NCBI GenBank assembly: GCA_009774895.1
Contig: VSOO01000076.1
Span: 1 to 6,895 of the forward strand
Reading direction: 5' to 3'
Length of the DNA stretch: 6,895 nt
Source of the DNA: Alistipes sp.
GTDB taxonomy: Bacteria > Bacteroidota > Bacteroidia > Bacteroidales > Rikenellaceae
The notes under the pieces: model-generated
The model's database searches: none
What the model was told of the DNA's origin: nothing
What the model saw: the letters and a program-made list of their open reading frames with translations, nothing else
Position numbers and translations under genes: made by a program
In this document: in pieces, positions 1 through 6,582 of the stretch
How the letters are laid out: the number at the start of each line of letters is the position of its first letter
Position numbering within the stretch: position 1 is the first letter of the stretch

Positions 1-144
1 ATAGGTCGCCCCCGGGAATTTGCCCCCGTGCCCCGCGTCGATCACCACGACCTTCAGTCCCGATGCAATATTTTCGGCCGCCGCACCGTTCGCAAACAGT
101 GCGGAGCACACCAGCAACAGCAGTGTTAAAAGTGTCGGACGCAT
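1..144 (-). CDS. N-acetylmuramoyl-L-alanine amidase (Amidase_3 type), N-terminal 48 codons, truncated by the window edge
   Basis: Read on the minus strand from the ATG at 144-142, the first 48 codons are open to the window edge. Residues 1-23 look like a Sec signal peptide: a short MRP n-region, a Leu-rich core (LLTLLLLV), then ANGAAA with probable cleavage before Glu24. The mature part begins with KVVVIDAGHGGKFPGA (residues 31-46). This is the hallmark first strand and loop of zinc-dependent Amidase_3 enzymes; the His of AGHGG (His39) is expected to be a zinc ligand. Such enzymes cleave the amide bond between MurNAc and L-Ala of peptidoglycan in the periplasm, often during daughter-cell separation. 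The rest of the catalytic domain and any further domain lie outside the window. Cys13 sits in the hydrophobic core, but LLVC is not a good lipobox, so a lipoprotein is unlikely. The family call is firm; the exact paralogue is not decidable here. Confidence 0.85.
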   Translation of the reverse strand, partial: MRPTLLTLLLLVCSALFANGAAAENIASGLKVVVIDAGHGGKFPGATY

Positions 145-163
145 GGAATTATGTGCGGACAAA

Positions 164-196
164 TTTGATGTATCTCTAATTTTTTACCTATCTTTG
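164..196 (+). promoter_or_regulatory. Bacteroidota-type promoter for the lptD-GT117 operon
   Basis: TTTG at 164-167 is followed, after exactly 21 bases, by TATCTTTG at 189-196. This fits the -33 TTTG / -7 TAnnTTTG consensus of the primary sigma factor in Bacteroides and relatives, with the accepted 19-21 base spacing. Transcription would start near 200-205, giving a leader of roughly 50 bases before the ATG at 256. The surrounding stretch (about 160-210) is conspicuously AT-rich compared with the rest of the window. Transcription itself is inferred. Confidence 0.75.
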
Positions 197-216
197 TCGG
201 TCGTAAAATCGCCGCC

Positions 217-249
217 GGAACGCCGCACGAGGCGCCTCCGGGCGTTTTT
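217..249 (+). promoter_or_regulatory. Possible leader hairpin with T-run (attenuator-like) in the lptD 5' leader
   Basis: AACGCC at 219-224 can pair with GGCGTT at 241-246, and two outer G-U pairs are possible. The loop contains a small palindrome, GAGGCGCCTC (229-238). A five-T run (245-249) overlaps the 3' arm and follows it directly. This resembles a weak intrinsic terminator lying inside the predicted leader, just before the start codon. No leader peptide or ligand-binding core was recognised, so attenuation is only a possibility. Confidence 0.3.
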
Positions 250-266
250 GCCGACATGTCGGCAAA
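247..266. repeat. 20-bp perfect palindrome spanning the lptD start codon
   Basis: The half-site TTTGCCGACA is followed immediately by its exact reverse complement TGTCGGCAAA. The symmetry centre falls between 256 and 257, inside the ATG start codon. As DNA it could be an operator for a dimeric regulator. As RNA it can fold into an 8-bp stem with the tetraloop CAUG, which would display or hide the start codon. It has no U-tract on either side in the right place, so it is not a terminator. The symmetry is seen directly; the function is inferred. Confidence 0.6.
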
Positions 267-3069
267 GTTACGGAAAATATTTGGAATTTTGAACAGGATC
301 AAGGCAAAATATATCCTCGCGGCGGCCGTCGCCCTGCTTTTCGCGCCGCTGGCGGCGGGACTGCCCGCACCTGCGGCCGCAGCGCCCTCCGCAGCGCAGG
401 ATTCGACCTCGATGCGCCGCTCTGCGGCCGCGTCGTCCGACAGGGCCGCGGCACCGGAGCGCCCGCGCCGCGCACCACGGCGGCAGCCCGCCTACACGCT
501 CCGGCCCGGAGTCTCGGACGCCGCGGCCGCAGCGGCTCCCGACAGCCTCGCCCCGGCCCTGCCGGGCGACGCGGCGGCCGACACCGCACGCCGCGGAAGC
601 AGGGGCAGTTTTCTCGACGACATCATCACGGGCCGCAACCGCGACTCGCTCGTATTCGAGGTGCAGCGCAACGTGGTCCACATCTACAACGAGGGCGACG
701 TCACCTACCAGTCGAGCAACCTGAAAGCCGACTACATGCGGATCGACATGGACTCGAAAGAGATCCATGCCTACGGCAAGGCCGACACGGTGGAGGGCAG
801 GCCCACGACCACGCACCCCGTGTTCCAGGAGGGCAGCGCCTCCTACACGATGGACACGATCACCTACAACATCGACACGAAGAAGGCCAAGATCAAGGGC
901 GTAGCCACGCAGGAGGGCGACGGCTGGCTCATCGGCGGCAGCGTGAAGAAGATGGCGGACAACACGATCAACATCCAGGACGGCAAGTACACCACCTGCG
1001 ACCACACGGACCACCCCCACTTCTATCTGGCGATGACCAAAGCCAAGGTCATACCGGGCAAGAAGGTCGTCACGGGCCCGGCCTACCTGGTCATGGAAGA
1101 CGTGCCGATCTACTTCCTCGGCATTCCCGAGGGTTTCTTTCCGATCAGTTCGGGCCCCAAGTCGGGTCTGCTGATGCCGACCTACGGCGAGGAGTACACC
1201 AAAGGTTTCTTCCTCCGCGACCTGGGCTACTACTTCACCTTCGGCGAAAAGGCCGACCTGGCGCTGCGCGGCGGCATCTACACCCTCGGCTCGTGGGAGG
1301 CGAAGGCCGCATCGAACTACGTGAAGCGCTACAAGTACAGCGGCAACCTCAATTTCGACTACTCCAGCGTGCGCGTGGGCGAAAAGGGCGAACCCGACTA
1401 CATCAAGCAGAACAACGTCCTGCTGAAATGGACCCACCAGCAGGATCCGAAAGCCAACCCCGGCTCGACTTTCTCCGCCTCGGTGAACTTCGCCACGAGC
1501 GGCTTCGGCCGATACTCCGCCTCCTCGATCAACGACATTCTCGCCACGCAGACAAACTCCACGATCTCCTACTCGAAGAACTGGGCCGGCACGCCCTTCT
1601 CGCTGTCGGCCAACATGGCCGTGTCGCAGAACTCCAGCACGGAGAAGATCGACATCACGCTGCCCAACATCGTGTTCAACGTCTCGCGCTTCAAACCCTT
1701 CGCCCGCAAGGAGGCCGTCGGCAAGGAGCGGTGGTACGAGAAGATCACGATGAGCTATACGGCCAAGATGACCAACCGCGTAAACACCAAGGAGTCGGAG
1801 GTATTCTCGAAAGAGACGCTCCACAATATGAGCAACGGCATCGAGCACACGCTGCCCGTTTCGGCATCGTTCAACCTCTTCAACTACATCAACGTATCGC
1901 CCTCGTTCAACTACACCGAGCGGTGGTTCGTCAAGCGCGTCGAGCAGCGGTACAACCCCGCCACGGGACGCGCCGAAACCCTCGATCCCGAGTACGGATT
2001 CTGGCGTCTCTACAACTACAACGCCAGCCTCTCGGCCACGACCACGCTATACGGCATGTACGAGACCCGGAAGCGGACGCGCAAACTCCAGGCCGTGCGC
2101 CACACCATCACCCCCACGGTGGGCTTCTCCTACGCCCCCGACTTCCGCGACCTGAAGTACGGTTTCTGGCGCACGGTGCAGACCGACTCGCTGGGCAACC
2201 ACAAACTCTATTCGCCCTACTCGGGCGTCAATGCCTTCAGCGTGCCGAGTGCGTCGGAGTCGGCGTCGATGAACTTTTCGCTGAACCAGACCCTCGAAAT
2301 GAAGGTCCTGAGCAAACGCGACACCTCGGGCGTGCGCAAGGTCAAGATCATCGACGAACTGGCGCTCAGCAGTTCCTACAACTTCCTGGCCGACTCGATG
2401 GGACTCTCGAACATCGGAGTCAGCTTCCGCAGCTCGCTCATCAAGAACTTCGGCATCAAACTCGGGGTCACGCTCGACCCCTACCGCGTCACGCCCGACG
2501 GACGCCGCTACAACAAACTCTTCTTCCCGGGCCGCGTCACCAGCACGGGCTGGTCGTTCAACTATACGTTCCAGTCGAGCGAAAACCGCATGACACCCGC
2601 CCTGAACGACATCACGACCCAGGACCCGCTCTATGCCAACCCGTTCATCGACCCCTACGGGCGCATGGACCCCGCACTGCGCAGGCAGCACATGGCCGGA
2701 AGCTACTACGACTTCTCCATTCCGTGGAACCTGGGCGTGGGTTACAACATCAACTATTCGGTGCAATACGGCAACTATCCGCCCAAAGGCTACAAGAGCA
2801 TCGTCGATCAGAGCATCCAGCTCAACGGCAGCTTCAACATCACGCCCAAGACCGGCATTTCGGTCAGCACCGGTTACAGCTTCCGCGACAGGGACTTCAC
2901 GCTCACAAGCATCAACATCTCCCGCGACCTGCACTGCTGGCAGATGTCGTTCTCGTGGATCCCGTTCGGCGCGCACCGCAGCTGGAGCTTCTACATCGGC
3001 GTGAAGGCCTCGTCGCTCTCCGACCTGAAGTACGACAAGAGCCAATCCATGTACGACAACCTCTATTAA
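256..3069 (+). CDS. lptD: LPS-assembly outer-membrane protein LptD (OstA/Imp family), Bacteroidota form, 937 residues
   Basis: LptD is the outer-membrane barrel that, plugged by LptE, inserts LPS into the outer leaflet. Residues 1-42 form a Sec signal peptide: a basic n-region, ILAAAVALLFAPLAAGL, then an Ala run. Residues 44-118 are a low-complexity Ala/Pro/Arg linker. About 125-290 is the OstA/LptA-like periplasmic domain (DSLVFEVQRNVVHIYNEGDV, YTTCDHTDHPHFYL). From about 290 onward there are aromatic-rich alternating beta strands, including the family motif SGPKSGLLMPTYG at 299-311; the protein ends in aromatic Tyr. Only two cysteines exist, Cys248 and Cys894. By motif they match E. coli Cys173 and Cys724/725, the long-range disulfide pair. 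It is longer than E. coli LptD (784 residues), mainly through the linker and barrel loops. ATG 256 has no clear ribosome site and sits on a palindrome. A TTG at codon 12 (289) would give a more compact signal peptide and is an alternative start. The stop is TAA. Confidence 0.93.
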   Translation: MSAKLRKIFGILNRIKAKYILAAAVALLFAPLAAGLPAPAAAAPSAAQDSTSMRRSAAASSDRAAAPERPRRAPRRQPAYTLRPGVSDAAAAAAPDSLAPALPGDAAADTARRGSRGSFLDDIITGRNRDSLVFEVQRNVVHIYNEGDVTYQSSNLKADYMRIDMDSKEIHAYGKADTVEGRPTTTHPVFQEGSASYTMDTITYNIDTKKAKIKGVATQEGDGWLIGGSVKKMADNTINIQDGKYTTCDHTDHPHFYLAMTKAKVIPGKKVVTGPAYLVMEDVPIYFLGIPEGFFPISSGPKSGLLMPTYGEEYTKGFFLRDLGYYFTFGEKADLALRGGIYTLGSWEAKAASNYVKRYKYSGNLNFDYSSVRVGEKGEPDYIKQNNVLLKWTHQQDPKANPGSTFSASVNFATSGFGRYSASSINDILATQTNSTISYSKNWAGTPFSLSANMAVSQNSSTEKIDITLPNIVFNVSRFKPFARKEAVGKERWYEKITMSYTAKMTNRVNTKESEVFSKETLHNMSNGIEHTLPVSASFNLFNYINVSPSFNYTERWFVKRVEQRYNPATGRAETLDPEYGFWRLYNYNASLSATTTLYGMYETRKRTRKLQAVRHTITPTVGFSYAPDFRDLKYGFWRTVQTDSLGNHKLYSPYSGVNAFSVPSASESASMNFSLNQTLEMKVLSKRDTSGVRKVKIIDELALSSSYNFLADSMGLSNIGVSFRSSLIKNFGIKLGVTLDPYRVTPDGRRYNKLFFPGRVTSTGWSFNYTFQSSENRMTPALNDITTQDPLYANPFIDPYGRMDPALRRQHMAGSYYDFSIPWNLGVGYNINYSVQYGNYPPKGYKSIVDQSIQLNGSFNITPKTGISVSTGYSFRDRDFTLTSINISRDLHCWQMSFSWIPFGAHRSWSFYIGVKASSLSDLKYDKSQSMYDNLY

Positions 3070-3084
3070 AGAAAACAGGATACC

Positions 3085-6000
3085 ATGAATCTTTTCAAAC
3101 GCTGGAACCGCATCCTCGGCTGGAGCGTCTTCGCCGTCGCCGCAGCGGTCTACCTGCTCACGATGGAACCTTCGTCGAGCCTGTGGGACTGCTCCGAGTT
3201 CATCGCCACCTCCTACAAACTTGAGGTGGGACACCCCCCCGGAGCGCCGCTGTTCATGATGCTGGCACGCATCGCCACGCTCTTCGCCCCCTCGACGCAC
3301 TACGTGCCCCACATGGTCAATGCCATGAACTGCCTGGCCAGCGCAGGCTGCATCCTCTTTCTTTTCTGGACCATCACCCACCTGGGCATGCGCCTCTGCC
3401 GCCGCAAAGGCACCGAGCCCTCGCAGGCCGACGTATGGACGGTGCTCGGCGCGGGACTCGTGGGCGCACTGGCCTACACCTTCACCGACACCTTCTGGTT
3501 CTCGGCCGTCGAAGGCGAGGTCTACGCCCTGTCGTCGCTTTTCACGGCGCTGGTGGTGTGGCTCATGCTCAAATGGGAGGAGCAGGCCGACTCGCCCCGC
3601 TCGGCACGGTGGATCGTGCTGATCGCCTACTTCATGGGGCTCTCGATCGGCGTGCACATCCTGAACCTGCTGACCATCCCGGCACTCGTCTTCATCTACT
3701 ACTTCCGCACCGCGAAGCAGATCACGCTGCGCGGCGCCGCCTGCGCGCTGCTCGCCGCCTGCGCCATCCTGCTCTTCATCAACAACCTGATCATTCCCTA
3801 CACGGTATACATCGGCGCGATGTTCGACGTGCTGTTCGTCAATACGTTCGGACTCCCCGTCAATTCGGGCATCGTCTTCTTCTCGCTGGCGCTCATCGGC
3901 ACGCTGGGCTGGGCCTCGTGGTACGCCTACCGCCGCAACAAGCCCGTGTGGAACACCGCGCTGCTCGGCGTCACGATGATCCTCGTCGGCTTCTCGTCCT
4001 ACGCCTCGGTGACGATCCGCGCGGCGGCCAACCCTCCGATGAACAGCAACAACCCCGACAACCCGCACGCGCTGCTCGCACTGCTCAACCGCGACCAGTA
4101 CGGCGACCGTCCGCTGTTCTTCGGCGCCTACTACTCCGCGCCGCCCGTCGATTACAAGAGCAAGACCGTGCGTTACCTCGGCGAGGACGGCAAGTACTCG
4201 ACCGCAAAGGTCATCACGGGCGTGGAACACGCTCCCGAGTTCATGCACCTCTTTCCCCGCATGTGGAACTACAAGTACGACGAACGCGACTACAAACCCT
4301 GGGCGGCCTACCGCACGAAGACAGAAGTCGTACGCGACCAGCAGGGCGAAATCGTGCGCGACGCGCAGGGGCGGGCCCAGCAGCGCACGGTGCCCGACTT
4401 CGGGCGCAAGCGCATCTTCGACAACGGCTACGACACCTACACCGTCGTCGAGCCGACGTTCCTCGAAAACCTGAACTTCTTCATCAACTACCAGCTCAGC
4501 TACATGTACTGGCGCTACTTCATGTGGAACTTCGTAGGACGCCAGAGCGACATCCAGCCCACCCATTCGGCCATCACCGACGGCAACTGGCTCTCGGGCA
4601 TCCGCTGGATCGACGAGAAGTACCTCGGCCCGCAGAACGACCTGCCGCACGAAATCGCCGACAACAAGGGGCGCAACACCTACTACTTCCTGCCTTTCAT
4701 CCTGGGACTGATCGGCCTGGTATACCAGCTGATGCGCGACCAGCGCAACTTCTCGATCGTCATGCTGCTGTTCGTGCTCACGGGCATCGCCCTGGTGTTC
4801 TACTTCAACACCTCGCCCAACGAACCCCGCGAACGCGACTACGTCTACGCCGGATCGTTCTACGCCTTCGCCATCTGGATCGGACTGGGCGTGATGGCGG
4901 TACGCGATGCGCTCGCCAGACTGCTGCGCCGCGACGGAATCGCGGCGGCCGGTGCTGCCACGCTCCTCTGCCTCGGCGTGCCGACGATCCTTGCGGCGCA
5001 GAACTGGGACGACCACGACCGTTCGCACCGCACCTACGCCCGCGACATAGGCTGGAACTACCTCCAATCGACACTCCCGAATTCGATCATCCTGGACTAC
5101 GGCGACAACGACACATTCCCCCTGTGGTTCAACCAGGAGGTGGACGGCGTGCGCACCGACGTGCGGGTGATGAACACCTCCTACCTGGGCGGCGAGTGGT
5201 ACATCGACGAGATGAAGACCCGGGCCAACGAGTCGGCTCCGGTGCCGCTGTCGCTTCCCCGCAGCAAATACGCCTACGCCAACGACTTCGTTCCCGTCGT
5301 CGATGCCATCGACCGTGCGGTGCCCATCGGCGAGGTGATGGACTTCATCCGCAGCGAGGACCCGCGCAGCAAACGCCTGCTCACCGACGGCACCGAGGCC
5401 GACTACATCCCCACGAAGCGCATCGCCATTCCGGTGAACAAGGAGAACGCCATCGCTTCGGGCATCGTGCGCGAGGAGGACCGCGCGCTGATGGTCGATA
5501 CGGTCTACATGAACTTGCGCAAATCGTCGCTGGAGAAAAACGAGCTGATCATTCTCGACCTGCTGGCCAATTTCGACTGGAAACGCCCCATCTACACCAC
5601 GCAGCCCTATATCATGGAGAATCTCGGGCTGCTGGACTACCTCCAGTACGACGGCTTCAGCTACCGCCTGGTGCCGATCCTCACGCCGGCCACCGACGTG
5701 CTCGACATCGGCCGCATCGACCCCGCATACACGGCGCCGCTGCTGCTGGGCGAAAGCGACCGCGCATTCCGCTACGGCAACCTGGCCGATCCGCGGGTCT
5801 ATGCCGACTACTTCATCCAGTACAACCTCGGTGCGACGCACGCACGCAACGCATTCGCCCGCGTGGCCAAAGAGTACCTGCGCCGCGGCGACACCGAGCG
5901 GGCGATGCAGCTGCTCGACAGAGGCCTCGAAGTGCTTCCCACATCGCGGATCCGCTTCACCGAGTCGAATACCACCCCCTACCTCGAAGCCTACTACGCC

Positions 6001-6339
6001 GCCGGGATCCTGGGGGCCGAGGATGCCGATGCCAAGGGCGACGCCCTGATGCGCGAATACATCGACACGCTGATCGAGTACATCGAATACTACCTGCGCT
6101 TCGACGGCATCCAGGCCGACATGGTGAACGACATACTGAGCGACAAGTACAACAAGCTGTGGAACCTCTACGACCTGGCCGTGTACGCCGGACGCCACGA
6201 GATCGTAAACTACCTGAACGCCTACCTGCGCACGCTGGGCGTCACGGATGCCGAACTCACCATCCCGGACGCACCCGCTTCCGAAGATCAGCCGCTTCCG
6301 CAGGCGGATGCCGCGGCATCCGCCCCGGCGGCCGAATAA
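3085..6339 (+). CDS. DUF2723 / GT117-family polytopic membrane glycosyltransferase, 1084 residues
   Basis: The N-terminal half is a multi-pass inner-membrane protein, with hydrophobic segments near residues 13-28, 82-100, 118-136, 146-163, 176-208, 218-236, 262-280 and 290-307. A large extracytoplasmic loop (about 318-530) follows, then further segments at 533-549, 556-574, 587-606 and 617-637. After the first segment comes the DUF2723 signature WDCSEFI (34-40) and GHPPGAP (49-55); acidic residues in this first loop are the expected catalytic site of a GT-C fold. RERDYVYAGSFYAF (582-595), the WDDHDRSHR element (641-649) and DNDTFPLWFNQEVDG (674-688) are typical of Bacteroidota members. About 640-1055 is a soluble domain with a TPR-like helical part (921-1050), ending in an acidic Ala/Pro tail. 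The animal homologue TMEM260 is a protein O-mannosyltransferase; the bacterial substrate is unknown. The gene lies 15 bases after lptD, with a weak AGGA (3077-3080) only four bases before the ATG, so co-transcription is likely. Confidence 0.88.
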   Translation: MNLFKRWNRILGWSVFAVAAAVYLLTMEPSSSLWDCSEFIATSYKLEVGHPPGAPLFMMLARIATLFAPSTHYVPHMVNAMNCLASAGCILFLFWTITHLGMRLCRRKGTEPSQADVWTVLGAGLVGALAYTFTDTFWFSAVEGEVYALSSLFTALVVWLMLKWEEQADSPRSARWIVLIAYFMGLSIGVHILNLLTIPALVFIYYFRTAKQITLRGAACALLAACAILLFINNLIIPYTVYIGAMFDVLFVNTFGLPVNSGIVFFSLALIGTLGWASWYAYRRNKPVWNTALLGVTMILVGFSSYASVTIRAAANPPMNSNNPDNPHALLALLNRDQYGDRPLFFGAYYSAPPVDYKSKTVRYLGEDGKYSTAKVITGVEHAPEFMHLFPRMWNYKYDERDYKPWAAYRTKTEVVRDQQGEIVRDAQGRAQQRTVPDFGRKRIFDNGYDTYTVVEPTFLENLNFFINYQLSYMYWRYFMWNFVGRQSDIQPTHSAITDGNWLSGIRWIDEKYLGPQNDLPHEIADNKGRNTYYFLPFILGLIGLVYQLMRDQRNFSIVMLLFVLTGIALVFYFNTSPNEPRERDYVYAGSFYAFAIWIGLGVMAVRDALARLLRRDGIAAAGAATLLCLGVPTILAAQNWDDHDRSHRTYARDIGWNYLQSTLPNSIILDYGDNDTFPLWFNQEVDGVRTDVRVMNTSYLGGEWYIDEMKTRANESAPVPLSLPRSKYAYANDFVPVVDAIDRAVPIGEVMDFIRSEDPRSKRLLTDGTEADYIPTKRIAIPVNKENAIASGIVREEDRALMVDTVYMNLRKSSLEKNELIILDLLANFDWKRPIYTTQPYIMENLGLLDYLQYDGFSYRLVPILTPATDVLDIGRIDPAYTAPLLLGESDRAFRYGNLADPRVYADYFIQYNLGATHARNAFARVAKEYLRRGDTERAMQLLDRGLEVLPTSRIRFTESNTTPYLEAYYAAGILGAEDADAKGDALMREYIDTLIEYIEYYLRFDGIQADMVNDILSDKYNKLWNLYDLAVYAGRHEIVNYLNAYLRTLGVTDAELTIPDAPASEDQPLPQADAAASAPAAE
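6303..6324. repeat. 22-bp perfect palindrome in the last codons of the GT117 gene
   Basis: GGCGGATGCCG (6303-6313) is followed without a gap by its reverse complement CGGCATCCGCC (6314-6324). It lies in the Ala-rich tail (QADAAASA), 12 bases before the TAA. In mRNA it can form a 9-bp, very GC-rich stem closed by a CGCG tetraloop. Ala-rich coding in GC-rich DNA makes short GC palindromes easier by chance, but 22 bp of exact symmetry including an AT pair on each side is long. A role in 3'-end stability or translation termination is conjecture. Confidence 0.5.
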
Positions 6340-6352
6340 CGGCCCCGCAAAA

Positions 6353-6368
6353 CTCCCGCATGCGGGAG
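6353..6368. repeat. 16-bp perfect palindrome just after the GT117 stop codon
   Basis: CTCCCGCA at 6353-6360 is followed directly by TGCGGGAG at 6361-6368. As RNA this gives a 6-bp GC stem with a CAUG loop, the same tetraloop as in the palindrome at the lptD start. No T-run follows, so it is not itself an intrinsic terminator. Next to it, GCACGA (6368-6373) can pair with TCGTGC (6406-6411), enclosing a smaller GGTCC/GGACC hairpin (6389-6393 with 6399-6403). The whole 3' untranslated region is therefore potentially structured. Confidence 0.45.
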
Positions 6369-6449
6369 CACGATCCGGCACCGTCTGCGGTCCCTCGCGG
6401 ACCAGTCGTGCAGGAGCGCATATTCGGGGAATACCCCCTATTATACCAT

Positions 6450-6496
6450 CTTTCCTCCATTCTTTCGGAATCCGATCGAATGGAGGAAAGTTTTTT
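6450..6496 (+). terminator. Strong Rho-independent terminator of the lptD-GT117 operon
   Basis: CTTTCCTCCATTC (6450-6462) is perfectly complementary to GAATGGAGGAAAG (6478-6490), giving a 13-bp stem with a 15-base loop. Six T residues (6491-6496) follow immediately. There is no T-run on the opposite strand at the other end, so the terminator acts on plus-strand transcription. It lies 110 bases after the GT117 stop codon. Confidence 0.9.
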
Positions 6497-6582
6497 ATAG
6501 CCGCCCGCCCGCCCGTTCGTTCGTTTCCTTTCCGTGCCGGGATGCGGAGTTTGGACCGGGCGGACCCGATCGTGCGTCCTGA
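6497..6582. other. Non-coding spacer between terminator and repeat array
   Basis: This GC-rich stretch has no supported gene. It starts with a simple tetranucleotide tract: three GCCC units at 6503-6514, then GTTC/TTCG units to about 6523. It then passes into sequence that vaguely resembles the downstream repeat (for example ACCGGGCGGACCCGATCG near 6554-6571), perhaps a decayed copy. Open frames here on both strands look like composition artefacts, since they lack a credible start, ribosome site or recognisable protein. Confidence 0.5.

Noticed and set aside
106..108. Cys13 of the amidase as a lipobox cysteine
   Set aside because: LLVC lacks the small residue before Cys and lies in the hydrophobic core; an ANGAAA signal peptidase I site downstream fits better.
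160..167. CAAATTTG as a minus-strand -7 box for the amidase gene
   Set aside because: It mismatches the first base of TAnnTTTG, has no TTTG at the correct upstream distance and would leave almost no leader before the ATG at 144. Not listed as a feature.
20..292. A small plus-strand frame across the amidase/lptD intergenic region
   Set aside because: It is antisense to the amidase signal peptide and runs through the promoter, with no ribosome site or recognisable sequence.
268..1848. A long minus-strand frame antisense to the first half of lptD
   Set aside because: It is Arg/Val-rich without motifs or a start context; explained by GC and codon bias of lptD.
1293..3224. A 1.9-kb plus-strand frame overlapping lptD in another phase
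   Set aside because: Its composition is biased to Arg/Gln/His, it shows no family motif, and it overlaps a clear LptD.
2047..6381. A 4.3-kb open frame on the minus strand, antisense to most of lptD and all of the GT117 gene
   Set aside because: It is codon-aligned with the sense genes, so it stays open simply because sense TTA, CTA and TCA codons are absent here; it ends at the Leu CTA codon at 2047-2049. The translation is Val/Arg/Asp/His-rich with no recognisable domain, and both sense genes are well-supported families.
3435..6500. A 3-kb open frame on the plus strand, out of frame with the GT117 gene
   Set aside because: It is Arg/His/Pro-rich, typical of a shifted frame in GC-rich DNA, and fully overlaps a well-recognised membrane protein.
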